Of a stretch of 64,000 bases of DNA, positions 32,939 through 44,111 are shown in pieces. This DNA comes from Pollenia angustigena (lineage: Eukaryota > Arthropoda > Insecta > Diptera > Polleniidae), in the NCBI GenBank assembly GCA_930367215.1, contig OV884060.1, forward strand, positions 99,534,151 to 99,598,150, written 5' to 3'. Every line of letters begins with the position of its first letter. The stretch's first letter is position 1. Made by a program: the position numbers and the translations under genes. The notes under the pieces were generated by a model. The model was not told the origin of the DNA. It ran no database searches and saw only the letters and a program-made list of their open reading frames with translations.

Positions 32939-33682
32939 CTGAATTGCGATACGAAAATCAATGCGATGCGCAAATGAAATGCGATGCGAAATAAAATTGG
33001 TATTCTGTTAGACTTTCGCAATCGCATTCGCAATTTATTTCGAATCGTGGCAACGCTGCTCAAATTTGCGTCAGTGTCAATAAATGTCAAATTAATTATA
33101 ATTAATAATAAATAAATTGTTTGTGTTTGGCTGTGAAAATTTTTTAAAAAATATGTTTAGGACATTCTGTAATAAAAATAATAAATAGGCCCAAACCTAT
33201 TAAAATTAAAGTTGAAGTCAAATATTTTTAACTGGTTGATATATTTCATACTTTTTCCATCCTGCAGCTTCTCTAATAGGTGGTCCATTGATATTTAGTT
33301 CTTCAGTTAAAGTTTGCCACAAAGTATTTGCCGACTGACGTGCATTTTGTGCTTATTCATAAATTCTATCATTATTTCAAATTGACGCGGTTTGGTGGTC
33401 TTGTTGCTTGCTTCCCTGAATTAAATAATAAATATATGATGAATAAATAAATAAAATATTATCTTTCACTAACATGTTTGTACTTTGCGAATGCTATTTT
33501 GTTGTCGAATAAATTTTGCGAATTTGACATTTGTTTTCGCAATGTAGAATACCGACTTGTCACCTTTTCGCATTTGAAATGCGATTAAAAAAAAACTTTG
33601 CGAATATCGCAATACAGCAATTGTTCGCATTAATGCATTTTCGCAACGCATTGATTTTCGTATCGCAGTCAGAATAAGCCTC
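32939..33682. mobile_element. TIR element inserted in repeat R4, with Myb/SANT remnant
   Basis: Ends gaggcttattctga and tcagaataagcctc are perfect inverted repeats, followed on each side by longer imperfect TIRs made of gcgatacgaaaatcaatgcg and aatgcg-type repeats. The R4 copy at 8010-8030 shows the uninterrupted target. Total 744 bp. TSD not resolved. The Myb/SANT-type remnant inside suggests a PIF/Harbinger origin. Confidence 0.75.
33205..33415 (-). pseudogene. Myb/SANT-like DNA-binding domain remnant
   Basis: Minus-strand reading in two frames: NKTTKPRQFEIMIEFMNK, then after a 1-base slip NARQSANTLWQTLTEELN and GPPIREAAGWKKYEI. The spacing of aromatic residues and the GP-x-W-KK pattern match the Myb/SANT-like (zeste-type) domains of Harbinger accessory proteins, a family also seen at 24080-24304. 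The sequences are clearly different, so this is another Harbinger lineage. Stops follow both ends. Confidence 0.65.
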
Positions 33683-33702
33683 TTTTATGTGTCAAGCATT
33701 TT

Positions 33703-34225
33703 TTTACGCAGTGATGCAGCAGCTCTGCAGCAAATTTTGGCAATTATTGCTGCAGTTAATTTTCTGAAGCAATAACTTTTGACATAAAAGAAATCGTTTT
33801 ATTTTTCTTGTGTGTTGTGCAGTAAAAAAGTATCAGCATCACAACTGCAACTGGTAATTACGCATCAGCAACAACATTTTGAATCATTACAGCAATGATA
33901 AATAGTTTTCATGCATTATAACGTACGTACCCAAAGTGTTCTGAAACTTTTACGACCTATACCACGCTCGTTGACGGATTTTTTTTTTTTATAAAGTATA
34001 TATGTATTTTTTTATTTTATCTGCCGTTAAGATTATATTGGTTATTGCTTCCAAAAACATCAAAATTATAATATTTATTATGTTTTGTAATAAATTCAAT
34101 TGTTTTTACGTTATAAAATGTATTATAAATAAGTATTTATATATTTATTATCTTAAATTAAGTTTGTATAAAAGTCTGCAATTATGCATGTTTTTCATTT
34201 TATAAAAGCAAAAAGTGATAGTGGC
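33703..34225. other. Possible host intergenic or UTR sequence
   Basis: Contains gatgcagcagctctgcagc and other CAG-rich pieces with no long frame; a continuation of similar style is seen at 35301-35480. It carries the target site of the LINE inserted at 34239. No gene called. Confidence 0.35.
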
Positions 34226-34238
34226 ACCACTGAAATAT

Positions 34239-35287
34239 TGAGTTGGTACTCTTTACCAGGAAGTACAAGGTTGGCAACTTTAGGCTTCCTAGGCTAAACG
34301 GCACGGAGCTGAGGCTCTCGAACAGTGCCAAATATTTGGGCGTAATTCTCGATAGCAAACTATCATGGGAACTCAACGTTCGGACGAGGGTTGATAGGGC
34401 TATTGTGGCCTTATACACCTGCAAGAGATCCTTGGGCAGGAGCTGGGGCCTGGGCCCCAGGGGTGTCGAATGGATCTTTGAAGCGGTGGTAAAACCGATT
34501 CTCTTCTATGGGGTCATAGTGTGGTGGCCTGCCATGGAAAGGGGACGGTACTGCAGGATGCTTGAGAAAGTATATAGGTTGGCTGCGCTGATGATCACGG
34601 GATCACTCCGCTCTAAATGAGATCGCGTAACATTCCAGTGTAACGCTGACATGGGTACCAGGACACAGTGGGATCCTGGGCAACCATACTGCGGACAGTC
34701 TAGCCAAACAAGGCTGTCTGTTGGACGACATGTTCGTCGACGGCCTGATTGGCACTTCAATGGCCCGCTGCAGGACTCACATCAGACGAGAGTCGTACAG
34801 AAGGGCTCAGGGGAGATGGCAGGGCGAGCATACCTGTTTGATGGCCAGGACTCTATGCCCTGGCTATGACGCGGCGAGAACGCGCGTACTACTCGGTCTC
34901 GGCAGGGACCGGATAAGGACAGTGATATCGGTTATCACGGGTCACTGGGTGATAGAAACTCATGCTAGGAGGATGGGTCTTGCGTATAATGACTACTGCA
35001 GGAGTTGTCATGATGAGGAGGAGGAGTGAGAACTTCCTCTGCCAATGCCCCGGTCTGGCGGGCGTTAGGGTGAGGCATTTTGGGAGACCGGAATTGCCAT
35101 GCGGGACTGAAATCGATCTCCCTGTTCTGCAGGGAATCGGGGTGGTTCGAGACTGCGGTGACCTCTGGGGAATAGTCTGGTGGATACTGGCTGACCCTTG
35201 TCACTGGCTAGGGGTATCACAAAGGGACCGCTATAAGGACCCAAGTGAGTCGTCTTCGTGACGGCTACCCATTTAACCTACCTACCT
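34239..35287 (+). mobile_element. 5'-truncated LINE with RNase H and 13-bp TSD
   Basis: A G+C-rich block bounded by a perfect 13-bp duplication ACCACTGAAATAT (34226-34238 and 35288-35300) and ending in a (CCTA)n tail, diagnostic of target-primed reverse transcription. The base composition contrasts sharply with the A+T-rich surroundings, which suggests a relatively recent insertion. Confidence 0.95.
34243..35261 (+). pseudogene. LINE ORF2 C-terminus: RT thumb, RNase H, zinc knuckle
   Basis: The first frame (34243-34617) gives VLFTRKYKVGNFRLPRLNG, SNSAKYLGVILDSKLSWELN and VKPILFYGVIVWWPAM, the RT palm-end and thumb motifs. After a deletion the RNase H end appears: WVPGHSGILGNHTADSLAKQ (34653-34712), with the His and final Asp of the active site. 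A frameshift leads to ARTRVLLGLGRDR, THARRMGLAYNDYCRSCH and, after another shift, NFLCQCPGLAGVRVRHFG, a Cys/His cluster typical of R1/I/LOA-type LINEs. Stop at about 35259. The upstream endonuclease and most of the RT are absent. The exact clade is not settled. Confidence 0.9.
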
Positions 35288-35300
35288 ACCACTGAAATAT

Positions 35301-36324
35301 AAACAGACAGTAAAAAAAAATCAGCTGTTTATATTTTTTCAATTGTAGCTGCCGTCTTCAATATAATTCAGTAGCTTACTACACGACTATAATTGCACCC
35401 AGCAGCATTTGTAGTCTTGTGTTCGTGTATGCTGCTGTGGTGAATGTGTTTAATGCATGAGCGTGAGATAATACCTTTTTTTGCATCTGCGTAAAGTACT
35501 TTTTTATGGAAGCAAGTATTTTTTTTATTAAGTTTTTTCTTGTGTTTTCGTACAATTTGCGTTATATGTATTGTGATTTTTAGTTATATTGTGATGGACA
35601 TAAAAACTTTTTGTTTTTCGTTTGCTTTACTTTGATTTAATAATTATATTTTTTTTTTTTGCGCAAAATTTTTAACAACAGCTGACATTAACTATTGAAA
35701 ATCAGAGCTATTAACGCTTATGGAATTTAAAGAAAATTTAATGTTAAAATTGCTACAAGCGTGGTGAATAACGCTTTTAGTACAAACTTAGCATTCAATA
35801 TTTAACACGCTAAATTCACATTAGTGTTGAGTGTAAAACGTAGCTATTATTTTGTTCCATTGTAATTTAGAAAAATTTATCACTTTGTAAGGGTACGTGT
35901 AACCTGTTAAATATATTACACAAATAAAATGCATTAAGCGATATGGTAAGCGAAACTTTTACGTTTCTCCCTTACACTAAAATCTTAAAATTAATTTAAA
36001 AAATTGTTTAGGCATTTTTTAGGCACAAACCATTTTCGATCGATGAAACCTTTTTCAATTTAAAAATGTTTCACAATTTCAGAAAATTTTTAAACATTAA
36101 CAATGACAAATCGATGCAGTTATGTTAATGTTGTTAATGTAATTTTAGCAAGCGTATTAAAAAAGAACAACGCTTCGCACACAGAACTGCTGACAACAAC
36201 AAATGATTAATAAAAATTACAATGTTCTTTAGTGATCTGTTTGTGTAGTAAATCATTAAAAAAAAAAGTTTCTCTGTTTGTGATCTTCGAGCACAAAAAT
36301 TACACTGTAGATACTTAAGGCTCA
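35301..36324. other. No recognisable feature
   Basis: A+T-rich sequence with long T runs; the first 200 bases continue the DNA interrupted by the LINE. Nothing assignable. Confidence 0.4.
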
Positions 36325-36429
36325 GTTAGCCGGGAGTAACTTGACCTTACCGTAAAAAAGTAAGATCAATCTATTTCTTTAACAAATTGAAACAGCTGAT
36401 TTGCAACGTTACTGTTACTCCCGGCTAAC
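36325..36429. mobile_element. 105-bp MITE-like hairpin
   Basis: Perfect 16-bp ends gttagccgggagtaac / gttactcccggctaac around a short A+T-rich centre. G+C-rich ends in an A+T-rich context point to a small TIR element; no TSD was identified. Confidence 0.65.
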
Positions 36430-36596
36430 TATATCCTATTCAACAAATTGCATTCTGTTTTTTTTTTAGCGTTGTCAACTATGAAATTTCAAAACGCACC
36501 AAAACGGAGAAAAAAGATAAACGCACCAAATTTTTTATTTAAAATGTTTATTGAGTTAATTTAGCATAAGAAGTATAATTTTCATTATTGAAAATA

Positions 36597-36988
36597 CATA
36601 TCGTTACCTAAAACGCAAAACGCCCTATCTAACATTTTGAAAATTTTACAGGAGAAGCAAATTACTATTAAAAATGGTAATCGATAAATTGCCTTAAACT
36701 GTTTATAATTTATTTTTCTTCTATTTTTATTGTAAAACCTAACAGTTGTTTTGACAATTGACAATGTTGCATATTATGCAAACTGTTAGTTAGGTCTTTT
36801 AGCGCGTATCATATAATCTTTTGTAGATAGGGCCGTTTGTTTTTTGTTAATAAAATCTCTAATTTTGGTTGAAAGACTCCAAAATTGATTGTGGACATTA
36901 GTGTTGATGCAATTCATCAAAGTTATTGAAAAAGTCGATTTTAAATTTTTTGTTAGTTAGGGCCTTTTGCGTTTTAGGTAACGATATG
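36597..36988. mobile_element. 392-bp TIR element (catatcgtta family), TA-flanked
   Basis: Ends catatcgttacctaaaacg and cgttttaggtaacgatatg, with TIRs of about 38 bp that continue through gcaaaacgccct / agggccttttgc. TA lies on both flanks. The terminal catatcgtta is shared with 29075-30252. Confidence 0.8.
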
Positions 36989-37083
36989 TATGTATAACAG
37001 CAAAAAAGTCTTTAACAGTTCAGGGTTTTGAAAAAAAAACAACTTAACAACACTAAAAAAAAATAAACAAATTTGTTTGTATT

Positions 37084-37378
37084 CAAGGCGAATTTACACC
37101 AGGTGAACTTGTCTTGCTACGTAAGCAACAGCTGATTACTAACCTTGTGTCAAAATGGTATACCGTCCTGTTGTTTCTGGGGAATCTTGACTAAATTCTA
37201 TAATTTTCGATTGAAATTGTGTAATTTAAAACTTTTTTAAGTTATAATATTTCAAAAAAACACAATTTAATATAAAAACAAAATCATATATTTGTTTGAA
37301 TTTTTACACAACGTTAAAATATTTTACAGTGTTGTAAAACGTTTTCAAAATAAGACCACCTTGTATGAATTCGCCTTG
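37084..37378. mobile_element. 295-bp hAT-type MITE
   Basis: Ends caaggcgaatttacaccagg and caccttgtatgaattcgccttg-type sequence form imperfect TIRs, flanked by a perfect 8-bp TSD TTTGTATT (37076-37083 and 37379-37386). Confidence 0.85.
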
Positions 37379-37399
37379 TTTGTATTCATTTGAACTACA

Positions 37400-37610
37400 C
37401 CATTTTTCATTGAAATTGAGATAATTCCTAATGAAAATGAGAATTTAAAATCGAAATTGAAAATGGAGAATTTCAATTTAATATTGAGAATATTCCAATT
37501 AAAATTGAGAAAATCAACTTGAAATTGAGAAAATTCCAAATGAAATTGAGAAAATTCTAGTTGAAAATGAGAGGTTTTTATTTGAAATTGCGAAAATTCC
37601 AAATAACATT
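37400..37610 (-). repeat. Degenerate ~24-bp tandem repeat (aaattgagaaaattcc)
   Basis: Roughly eight imperfect copies of gaaattgagaaaattcc(aa)tt. The minus-strand frame 37345-37602 translates them as a repeating FSQFQLEFSQFH pattern; this is a consequence of the repeat, not evidence of a gene. Confidence 0.7.
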
Positions 37611-37824
37611 AAATTTGCTTTGGTGACACCAAAAATTAAAAAACGCACCGAAATTAAAAAAAAGCACACCAACAAAGGAATTTTTCGCGCACAAAAATTT
37701 AAAAACGCACCCAGAATGGTGCAAAACGCACCGACTTGACAACCCTGCACGATATTCGTCCTGTAGTGGTGCAAATTGACAAGAAACAACAATACTACTA
37801 GTGAGAAGCGTGAACGGGTTTTTT

Positions 37825-39200
37825 CCACAGTTCAGAGAAATTCATATGCGATCGCTCATATTCAACCATTCTTGAATTTTTTTCATAAATGAAAAATGTA
37901 ATTTATGTAACTTTTTTCACAGTCATAAATGAATTGTTAATATTTCGCCAAATTCATCCATGTTTTTGAGGAAAACCCCATTTTTGCCTTTCTTCAGTCA
38001 TGAAAAATGAGGAAAAAAAGTTTTAGAAATCCTCACTAGTAATGTTGTTGTTGCTTGACAGTTTGCATGATCACAGCTCGAAATGCCTGTCTGTATTTGT
38101 TTGTGTAAAATATTTTTGGTAAAGGCAACCAGCCAAAGTGTCTGTTGGATTTTTTGAAGGAAAAAAATATTGAAAAAAAAATTAAAAAAACTGCACATAT
38201 CGTCATTTTATATGCAGACTAACATCACATTTCATAAGTTTACATACAAAGCAGAAAACTTTGTAAAATGTTTATTATTAGAGATTTATAAGCAATTTTA
38301 AATATTTCAGCTAAAAATGCGATAACCGATATATTTTTAAGGAAAAAATATTAAATTTATTATTATTTTTTAAGTTGTGTGTGTTACGTTATATAAATTT
38401 GTAATTTTCAGAAACAAAAAGACGTATCATCAACGAAAGTATATTAGTATTAAGTGAAACAAACATTTAAAATATTAAATAATTAAATATTTGTGTTAAA
38501 TTACCGGAAAAATAGGATATATATATGACAATTTTTTATTGATTTTATTACTAATAAGTAGTGGTTTAAACTAGACAATGTAACTACATTTAATTTAGCT
38601 ATGAATTGATTTTAAAAAGCCATATTTTTCATTCAAATTAAAAAGTATTTTGATCTCCTTAAAATTATTTTTTTTACAATGAACAAAGTTAGCAAATAAA
38701 AATTTGACTCATATAACATAACATGTATATATCGAATTATTTCAAAAGAACTCCGTATCGCATTCTTACAACACTATGTACGTTGCAAAAATTTAATTTT
38801 AATTAGGTAATTTCTGAAAAATAATAAGAAGAAGGAAAGCGTAGTGTTGATAGCAGCTCCCATATTAAGTTAACATAAATGATGGACAAAGTAGTTCTTC
38901 TCCAAAGAAAGATATTATTACAATTTAATAATTCTAAAGGATAAACACGAAATAAAGCTAAACAGTATATATTCCACTACTTTATAAAAAAAATAAAAAA
39001 GGCAATTATTCCAAAAATTAAGAATAACTGTCTTTTTGAGGATATTGATGAAGGGCCACTTGGAAGAATGCAATCCTAATAAAAAAAAACAGATTATTTT
39101 AAATAAACTAATAAAAATATTTTTTTTGTATTATAAACTTTTTATGTTATAATGAAGCAATTTTATGGTCCCATACAGATTATAGGAAAGTTCGACTTTA
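37825..39200 (+). mobile_element. Fragment of hAT-type family X, copy 2
   Basis: Matches, in reverse, the right part of the full element at 39272-43463 from its terminus (agttcagagaaattcatatg near 37829) inward through cgctcatattcaaccattct, tttttgaggaaaa and cagctcgaaatgcctgt to tatggtcccata (39160-39175). It ends shortly before the left end of that element. Confidence 0.7.
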
Positions 39201-39715
39201 TTTAAATTTAATAAAAAGGAAATACAAACATAGATATTATAACTCATAAGGCATATAATATACCTTATAAGCAGAGTACCGAAACGTTCACTCATTTTTC
39301 AGTCATGAGCGAGCGTGAAAAATTTAAAATGTTGCTGCTTTTTCACATTCATGAGGGTAAGGAAAAATATATTTTGAATTTCCTCATTCATGAAAAATGA
39401 GCAAACAAAAAAATGCATATGTGAATTTGTCAGATATGAAAAATTTAAAAAAATTCACATTCAAATTTCTCATAATGAAAAAAAAACGCGATTTGCCCGA
39501 CCATTAACAGCGGGAAAATGAAGCAGTAAAGATGCCTTATAGAACCCCTTTTTGCCGATATAAAGTTTTCCAGTCGCATTCCAACTGTATTTCTAATTTA
39601 CACAGAGTGTCATTTAAGACCAAAGCCTTGTCTTCTCGCATATACTTTAAAGGCTTCTGTAAGGCCTTCAAAAAATAATTTAGAATTAAGAATAAAGTTG
39701 TTTCCAGTGTATTTC

Positions 39716-39789
39716 GCGACCTTAGGACAACAAGGTTCTATCTTACATGCTGTTTAGGTGCATATAGAACCTTGTTGTCCTAAGGTCGC
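39716..39789. repeat. Perfect 26-bp-arm hairpin
   Basis: gcgaccttaggacaacaagg continues to ttctat, then a 22-nt loop, then the exact complement. Possibly a tiny MITE. The arms are identical in sequence, so the insertion is recent or the structure is selected. Confidence 0.75.
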
Positions 39790-40489
39790 AAATTGTTGTT
39801 GCTACTAATGCGAAGTTAGTAAATTAATAACTTTACTTGCTACACATTCTAACATAAATGCTAATAAAACTATTTCGACAGGCCTTACCTCAGAAAAGAT
39901 AATTTGAATTTGTAAAATATTTCATAAAACCCATTCTAAAAGACCTTTTCGAAAAAGGCAGAGCGGAATAAGTAAAAGTGTATTAAAATTATAGTTGTAA
40001 ACCTTCTTTAAGGCCAGAAAAGTCAAAGTGCTCGCAATTTTTCCCGCTATGCAGCACGATAGCCTGTGTGTGCTTTGTAAAATTATTTGTTGGCTGGTAA
40101 ACTAAAATGTGTTTTGATTTTGTAAAAAATTTGCTGATGCCTCTAAAAGGGTCTGTTTTTTTGTTTTTTTTTGTTTAAAAGCCATAAAGGCAAAAATAAT
40201 TGAAAAAAAATTATTACCTGCATGAACTGAAGACAACAGAAGATGAAGTCTTGTGAAAAAAATTTTGTTTCTGGACCAAGCGCAACGGTGTTTAAAACAC
40301 TACATTGAACTTTCAAAAACTGGCATAATTTGGCGCGAAACAATAAAATTACATTAATGCAACAATAAAACAAATTTTCTTACCCATCAACTATATTTAC
40401 TGTCGCTTTGTTTGTGGCGAAACAAGACTTCGTTAGTGTTTTCCAAATAACTTTACCAACGTAAGAAAAGTGTTTTTAGCAATAAAAAC

Positions 40490-41834
40490 TAAAGCCCTGC
40501 ACGAATGCATTTGAATGCCGTTTCAAAACATTCGTTTGTTTTTCAACTACTGATTGTCGATTGCATTTTGCTAACGAATCAAATTCTGTATTGTGAAAAA
40601 CCCGAAAGCACGAAAAGAATATAAACACCCAAATGCAAATGAATTTAAATGTATGTGTTATAAACGACCAAATACGAAGTTTAAAGAGCACGATATATAC
40701 TCCACAAAACAACGAAACAAACGAATAACACAAACTACACCAAATAAAACGAATTGCACGAATCAAACGAATCAATCGAATAAAACGAATCACACCAAAC
40801 AACTGTAACAAATTAGGTGATATGAATAGTCTTATTTTTTTATTATTAGGTATGACTAGTAAATTTGTATTGAGCAAAAAAAAAAACAAATGAAGATGCA
40901 AGATATTTTTATACAATGTTTAAGTTTTAATTTATTTTATTCAAAAGTTACAAAAATATATTTTAAAATATTTAATTAGAAGTAAAAAAGAAATGAAAAG
41001 CTAAATTCAAATTATTGCAAAATAAAGATAAAAATAATAGGAATAATGAGCAAAATGGCTTAAAATAAAAATTAATTTGTACAGTTTAAAAATTTTAAAG
41101 AATTTTTTTTTTTTTTTGTCATAAAGTTTTTTTCTGTTAAGATGAAACACGTACACTTGTCGAAGTCGCATCGACGACTGAATTGATGAGCATAAAAATA
41201 TGTGTTAGTAGTGGCATGGTGGAATAAACAGGTGGCAGCACTACGCCAGATGACGATTTTTTGCTCTTGCATTGTTTGTCTAGGTTTATGTCAAAGTTTT
41301 GTTTATGTTAACAAAAAGTCCACGATTTGTGCTGTGATTATTGTATTTTATTAAAGTTTTTGATAATTGTAAATTAAAATAAATAAGATATTGCCCATAA
41401 TTAAATAAAAATTGGCTAAAAATGTATTTATTTCATCACGTTTAGCGGCACGTTTTGATTTTTGTTTAAACTATTTTTTGACGTAAATGGCGATATAATT
41501 TCCATTTTTGTTGTAATGTTGTATTTGTTGCCGTAACGATGCCACCTGCTTATTCCACCATGAGTAGTGGTACAAACAATTGTGCAAAGAAATGGAAATT
41601 CCTGTAATAAACTCACAATTGTTGTGTGTTATGTTTTCTTTCCCATCAAGTAGTTTAAATCAAACTACTGCCTAACAACGAGTTGTTTGAAACCAACTAC
41701 TGTTTAAAATTGATTCGCTTTTTCATTGTGTATCATTCGAATTGATTTTAAAAAATGAACTCAGTGTTTGACACAACAATAACTTGGTGTGGAGAAATGT
41801 GAAAAAGAAACAAATGCATTCGTGCAGGGCTTTA
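40490..41834. mobile_element. hAT element (taaagccctgcacg family), copy A
   Basis: TIRs taaagccctgcacgaatgca / tgcattcgtgcagggcttta with a perfect 8-bp TSD ATAAAAAC (40482-40489 and 41835-41842). One subterminal zone (40710-40805) has a cluster of cgaat/aacgaat repeats, probable transposase sites; these create the asparagine/threonine-rich frame at 40593-40808, which is not a gene. Copy B in opposite orientation is at 52449-54299. 1345 bp, non-autonomous. Confidence 0.92.
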
Positions 41835-42698
41835 ATAAAAACCCATCGTCGCGATTGGAACAGAAACCAAAATATTTTTACAAACATAAAATACCAACAA
41901 CTTCTTGTGTCTATTTTTTTCTCAATAATTTCTGCATAAAGGTACGTCTTCTTAACGAAAGAAAAAGTGACCCTTTTTAAAGGCACCAAAGAATTGTTTA
42001 CACAAAAAAAAAAACATATCGTTAGCTTATATGCAAAACATTTTAAATTGATTTGTTTTGTTAATAACGATTCACATTATATATTTTAAAAAAAATTTTA
42101 AACTGCTACCTAAAAAAAAATCCAAGTTATTTACAAAATTAAAAATTACTGTTCATCAAAATATAATGGGACCACAAAATTTCTTCATCATATAAAAAGT
42201 TTATAATACAAAAGAAATATTTTAAAGAGATTAAAATACTTTTAAATTAGAATGAAAAAGAAAGCTTTTTAAAATCAATTCATAGCTAAATTTAATGAAG
42301 TACATTTTTTAGTTTAAACCACTACTTATTAGTAATTAAAATCAATAAAAAATTATACGTAATAGGTATATTATAATATCTATAATAATATAAATTCTTC
42401 ACATTGTTAAATGCGCTGCATCAGAAAAGCAAACTAATTTTACCAGGTCGACGCAAACCAAATGATGCTGCATATTAATCGTGTGATTATCATATACATA
42501 TATTCTATTTTTCCGGTAATTTAACACAAATATTTAATTATTTAATATTTTAAATGTTAGTTTCACTAAGTACTAATATACTTTCGTTGATGATACGTCT
42601 TTTTGTTTCTGAAAATTACAAATTTATATAACGTAACATATTCAACTTAAAAAAAATAATAAAAACAATATTTTTTTCTCAAGAATATATCGGTTAAA

Positions 42699-42966
42699 GG
42701 CCTAACCAGAATGTGAATAACGTGGCTTAAGCAACTGAGCGAATACATCTAAATCATATGTGTAAAACCATGTTGAACTTAAGGGAACTTTTTGTTAAAT
42801 TTTATGAAACTGTAAGTTGCTTAAGTAAAGTGCGAAACTAATCGCACATTCCGTACGGAATCAAATGTTTTTTATTTTGTTTTTGTTTTTTTAAATGTAT
42901 TTAAGAGGCTTTTTTGTTTATTTTTGACAGTAGTTTAAGTTTGTTTATGCACATTCTGGTTGGGCC
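42699..42966. mobile_element. 268-bp MITE in family X
   Basis: Ends ggcctaaccagaatgtg and cacattctggttgggcc are inverted repeats, flanked by TAAA on both sides (42695-42698 and 42967-42970). The parallel sequence at 17240-17262 shows the uninterrupted site (aaatgcgttaaccgatat). Confidence 0.82.
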
Positions 42967-43471
42967 TAAACGCATTTTTAGCTGAAATATTCAAAATTGC
43001 TTTTAAATCTCAAATAATTAAAATTTAACAAAGTTTTTTGCTTTGCATGTAAACTTATGAAATGTGATGTTACATTATTCTGCATTTAAGATGACGGACG
43101 ATATGTGCAGTTCTTTTAATTTGTTTTCAATAATTTTTTCCTACTTTGGATGGTTGCCTATACCAAAAATATTTTACACAAACAAATACACATACAGGCA
43201 TTTCGAGCTGGGGTCATGCAAACTGTCGAGCAACAACAACACTACTAGTGAGGATCGTTTTTAAAACTTTTTTTTTCCTCTTTTTTCATGACTGAAGAAA
43301 GGCAAAATTGGATTTTTCCTCAAAAACATGAATGAATTTGGCGAAATATTTATAATTCATTTATGACTGTGAAAAAAGTTATATATTTTACGTTTTTCAT
43401 TTATGAAAAAAATTCAAGAATGGTTGAATATGAGCGATCACATATGAATTTCCCTGAACTCTGCTTATAAG

Positions 43472-43764
43472 TATGTATATGATAGTATACTATCAGAATA
43501 ATGATGACAGTCTGAGGGAAACAAAAATCTGAGGACCTGCAGATGTTGCCATTTATTCTTAGAAATTCTTAGCGTTTGGAATTGCAATGGGGTAGGCTGC
43601 AAAATTTCTAACAGTCCTATAAGGGAGAAGCTGATAGTCACACTTATTATAAATTTTGTAATACATACGTATATGGATTCGGCTTTTATAATTTTACAGC
43701 ACTTTTATTACTTTTTCTTATGCAATAATTTTTAGTCTGATCACTAATTCCACTAACACCCTGG
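43472..43764. other. Unassigned sequence
   Basis: Around 43570 the text gcgtttggaattgcaatggg could be read as VWNCNG, faintly like the start of a LINE endonuclease, but this is too short to call. Otherwise featureless. Confidence 0.3.
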
Positions 43765-43767
43765 TAA

Positions 43768-43898
43768 CATAGCGTCTTCACCTGACAATTTTTTGTCATA
43801 CCAAACGTCAAACTTCATATTAAAAAAATACTGACAAAAATTTTCGAGTTTTTTTTATATTGACTTTGACGTTTGGTATGTCAGGTGAAGACGCTATG
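43768..43898. mobile_element. Snap-back Harbinger-type MITE (catagcgtcttcacc), copy 1
   Basis: TIRs catagcgtcttcacctgaca / tgtcaggtgaagacgctatg continue into cataccaaacgtcaaa and its inverse. TSD TAA (43765-43767 and 43899-43901). The same element is at 50646-50787 with TSD TTA. The 3-bp TWA duplication indicates PIF/Harbinger mobilisation. Confidence 0.92.
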
Positions 43899-44029
43899 TA
43901 ACAGTTATAAAACAAATTACCCAGTTTTGACGTTTAAAAATATTAATGTGTTCTTATAAAAAGAATTAAAAACTCTGCTAATTTTTTCCTTGAGTGTGAT
44001 TATACATTATGTTGTTAAAAAAAAATTAT

Positions 44030-44111
44030 ATTTTTGATGAAACGTAATTTTTAATTTTGTAAATAACTTGGATATTTTTTTAAGGTAGCAATTTAAAATT
44101 TTATAAAAATA
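44030..44111 (-). repeat. Family X fragment at the target of the next element
   Basis: gtaatttttaattttgtaaataacttggatatt matches 17810-17860 and, reversed, 42095-42160. It is cut at 44111 by the TA-flanked element. Confidence 0.55.

Larger units (their letters stand above)
36468..37746. mobile_element. Probable hAT relic with 'acgcacc' subterminal repeats
   Basis: The left end agcgttgtcaac and right end cttgacaaccctg look like decayed hAT TIRs (CAGGGTTGTCAA). Both sides carry aacgcaccaa-type motifs (36494-36530 and 37630-37735). No clear TSD. It hosts two later elements (36597-36988 and 37084-37378) and a short tandem repeat. Confidence 0.5.
39272..43463. mobile_element. Full-length hAT-type family X element, 4.2 kb with nested insertions
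   Basis: Short ends cagagtac and gaactctg are flanked by a perfect 8-bp TSD CTTATAAG (39264-39271 and 43464-43471). The right part (42050-43463) shares sequence with the copies at 16960 and 37825. Inside are a 74-bp hairpin (39716-39789), a hAT element with its own TSD (40490-41834), and a MITE (42699-42966). No transposase motif was recognised, so it is probably non-autonomous. Confidence 0.7.

Noticed and set aside
37345..37602. Repeat protein with an FSQFQLE pattern on the minus strand
   Set aside because: A direct translation of a degenerate 24-bp DNA repeat inside a TE relic.
40593..40808. Asparagine/threonine-rich 71-codon frame
   Set aside because: Generated by cgaat subterminal repeats of a hAT element; not kept in copy B.
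40476..40916. 146-codon minus-strand frame rich in IRLIRAIRFI
   Set aside because: The complement of the same cgaat repeats at the hAT end.
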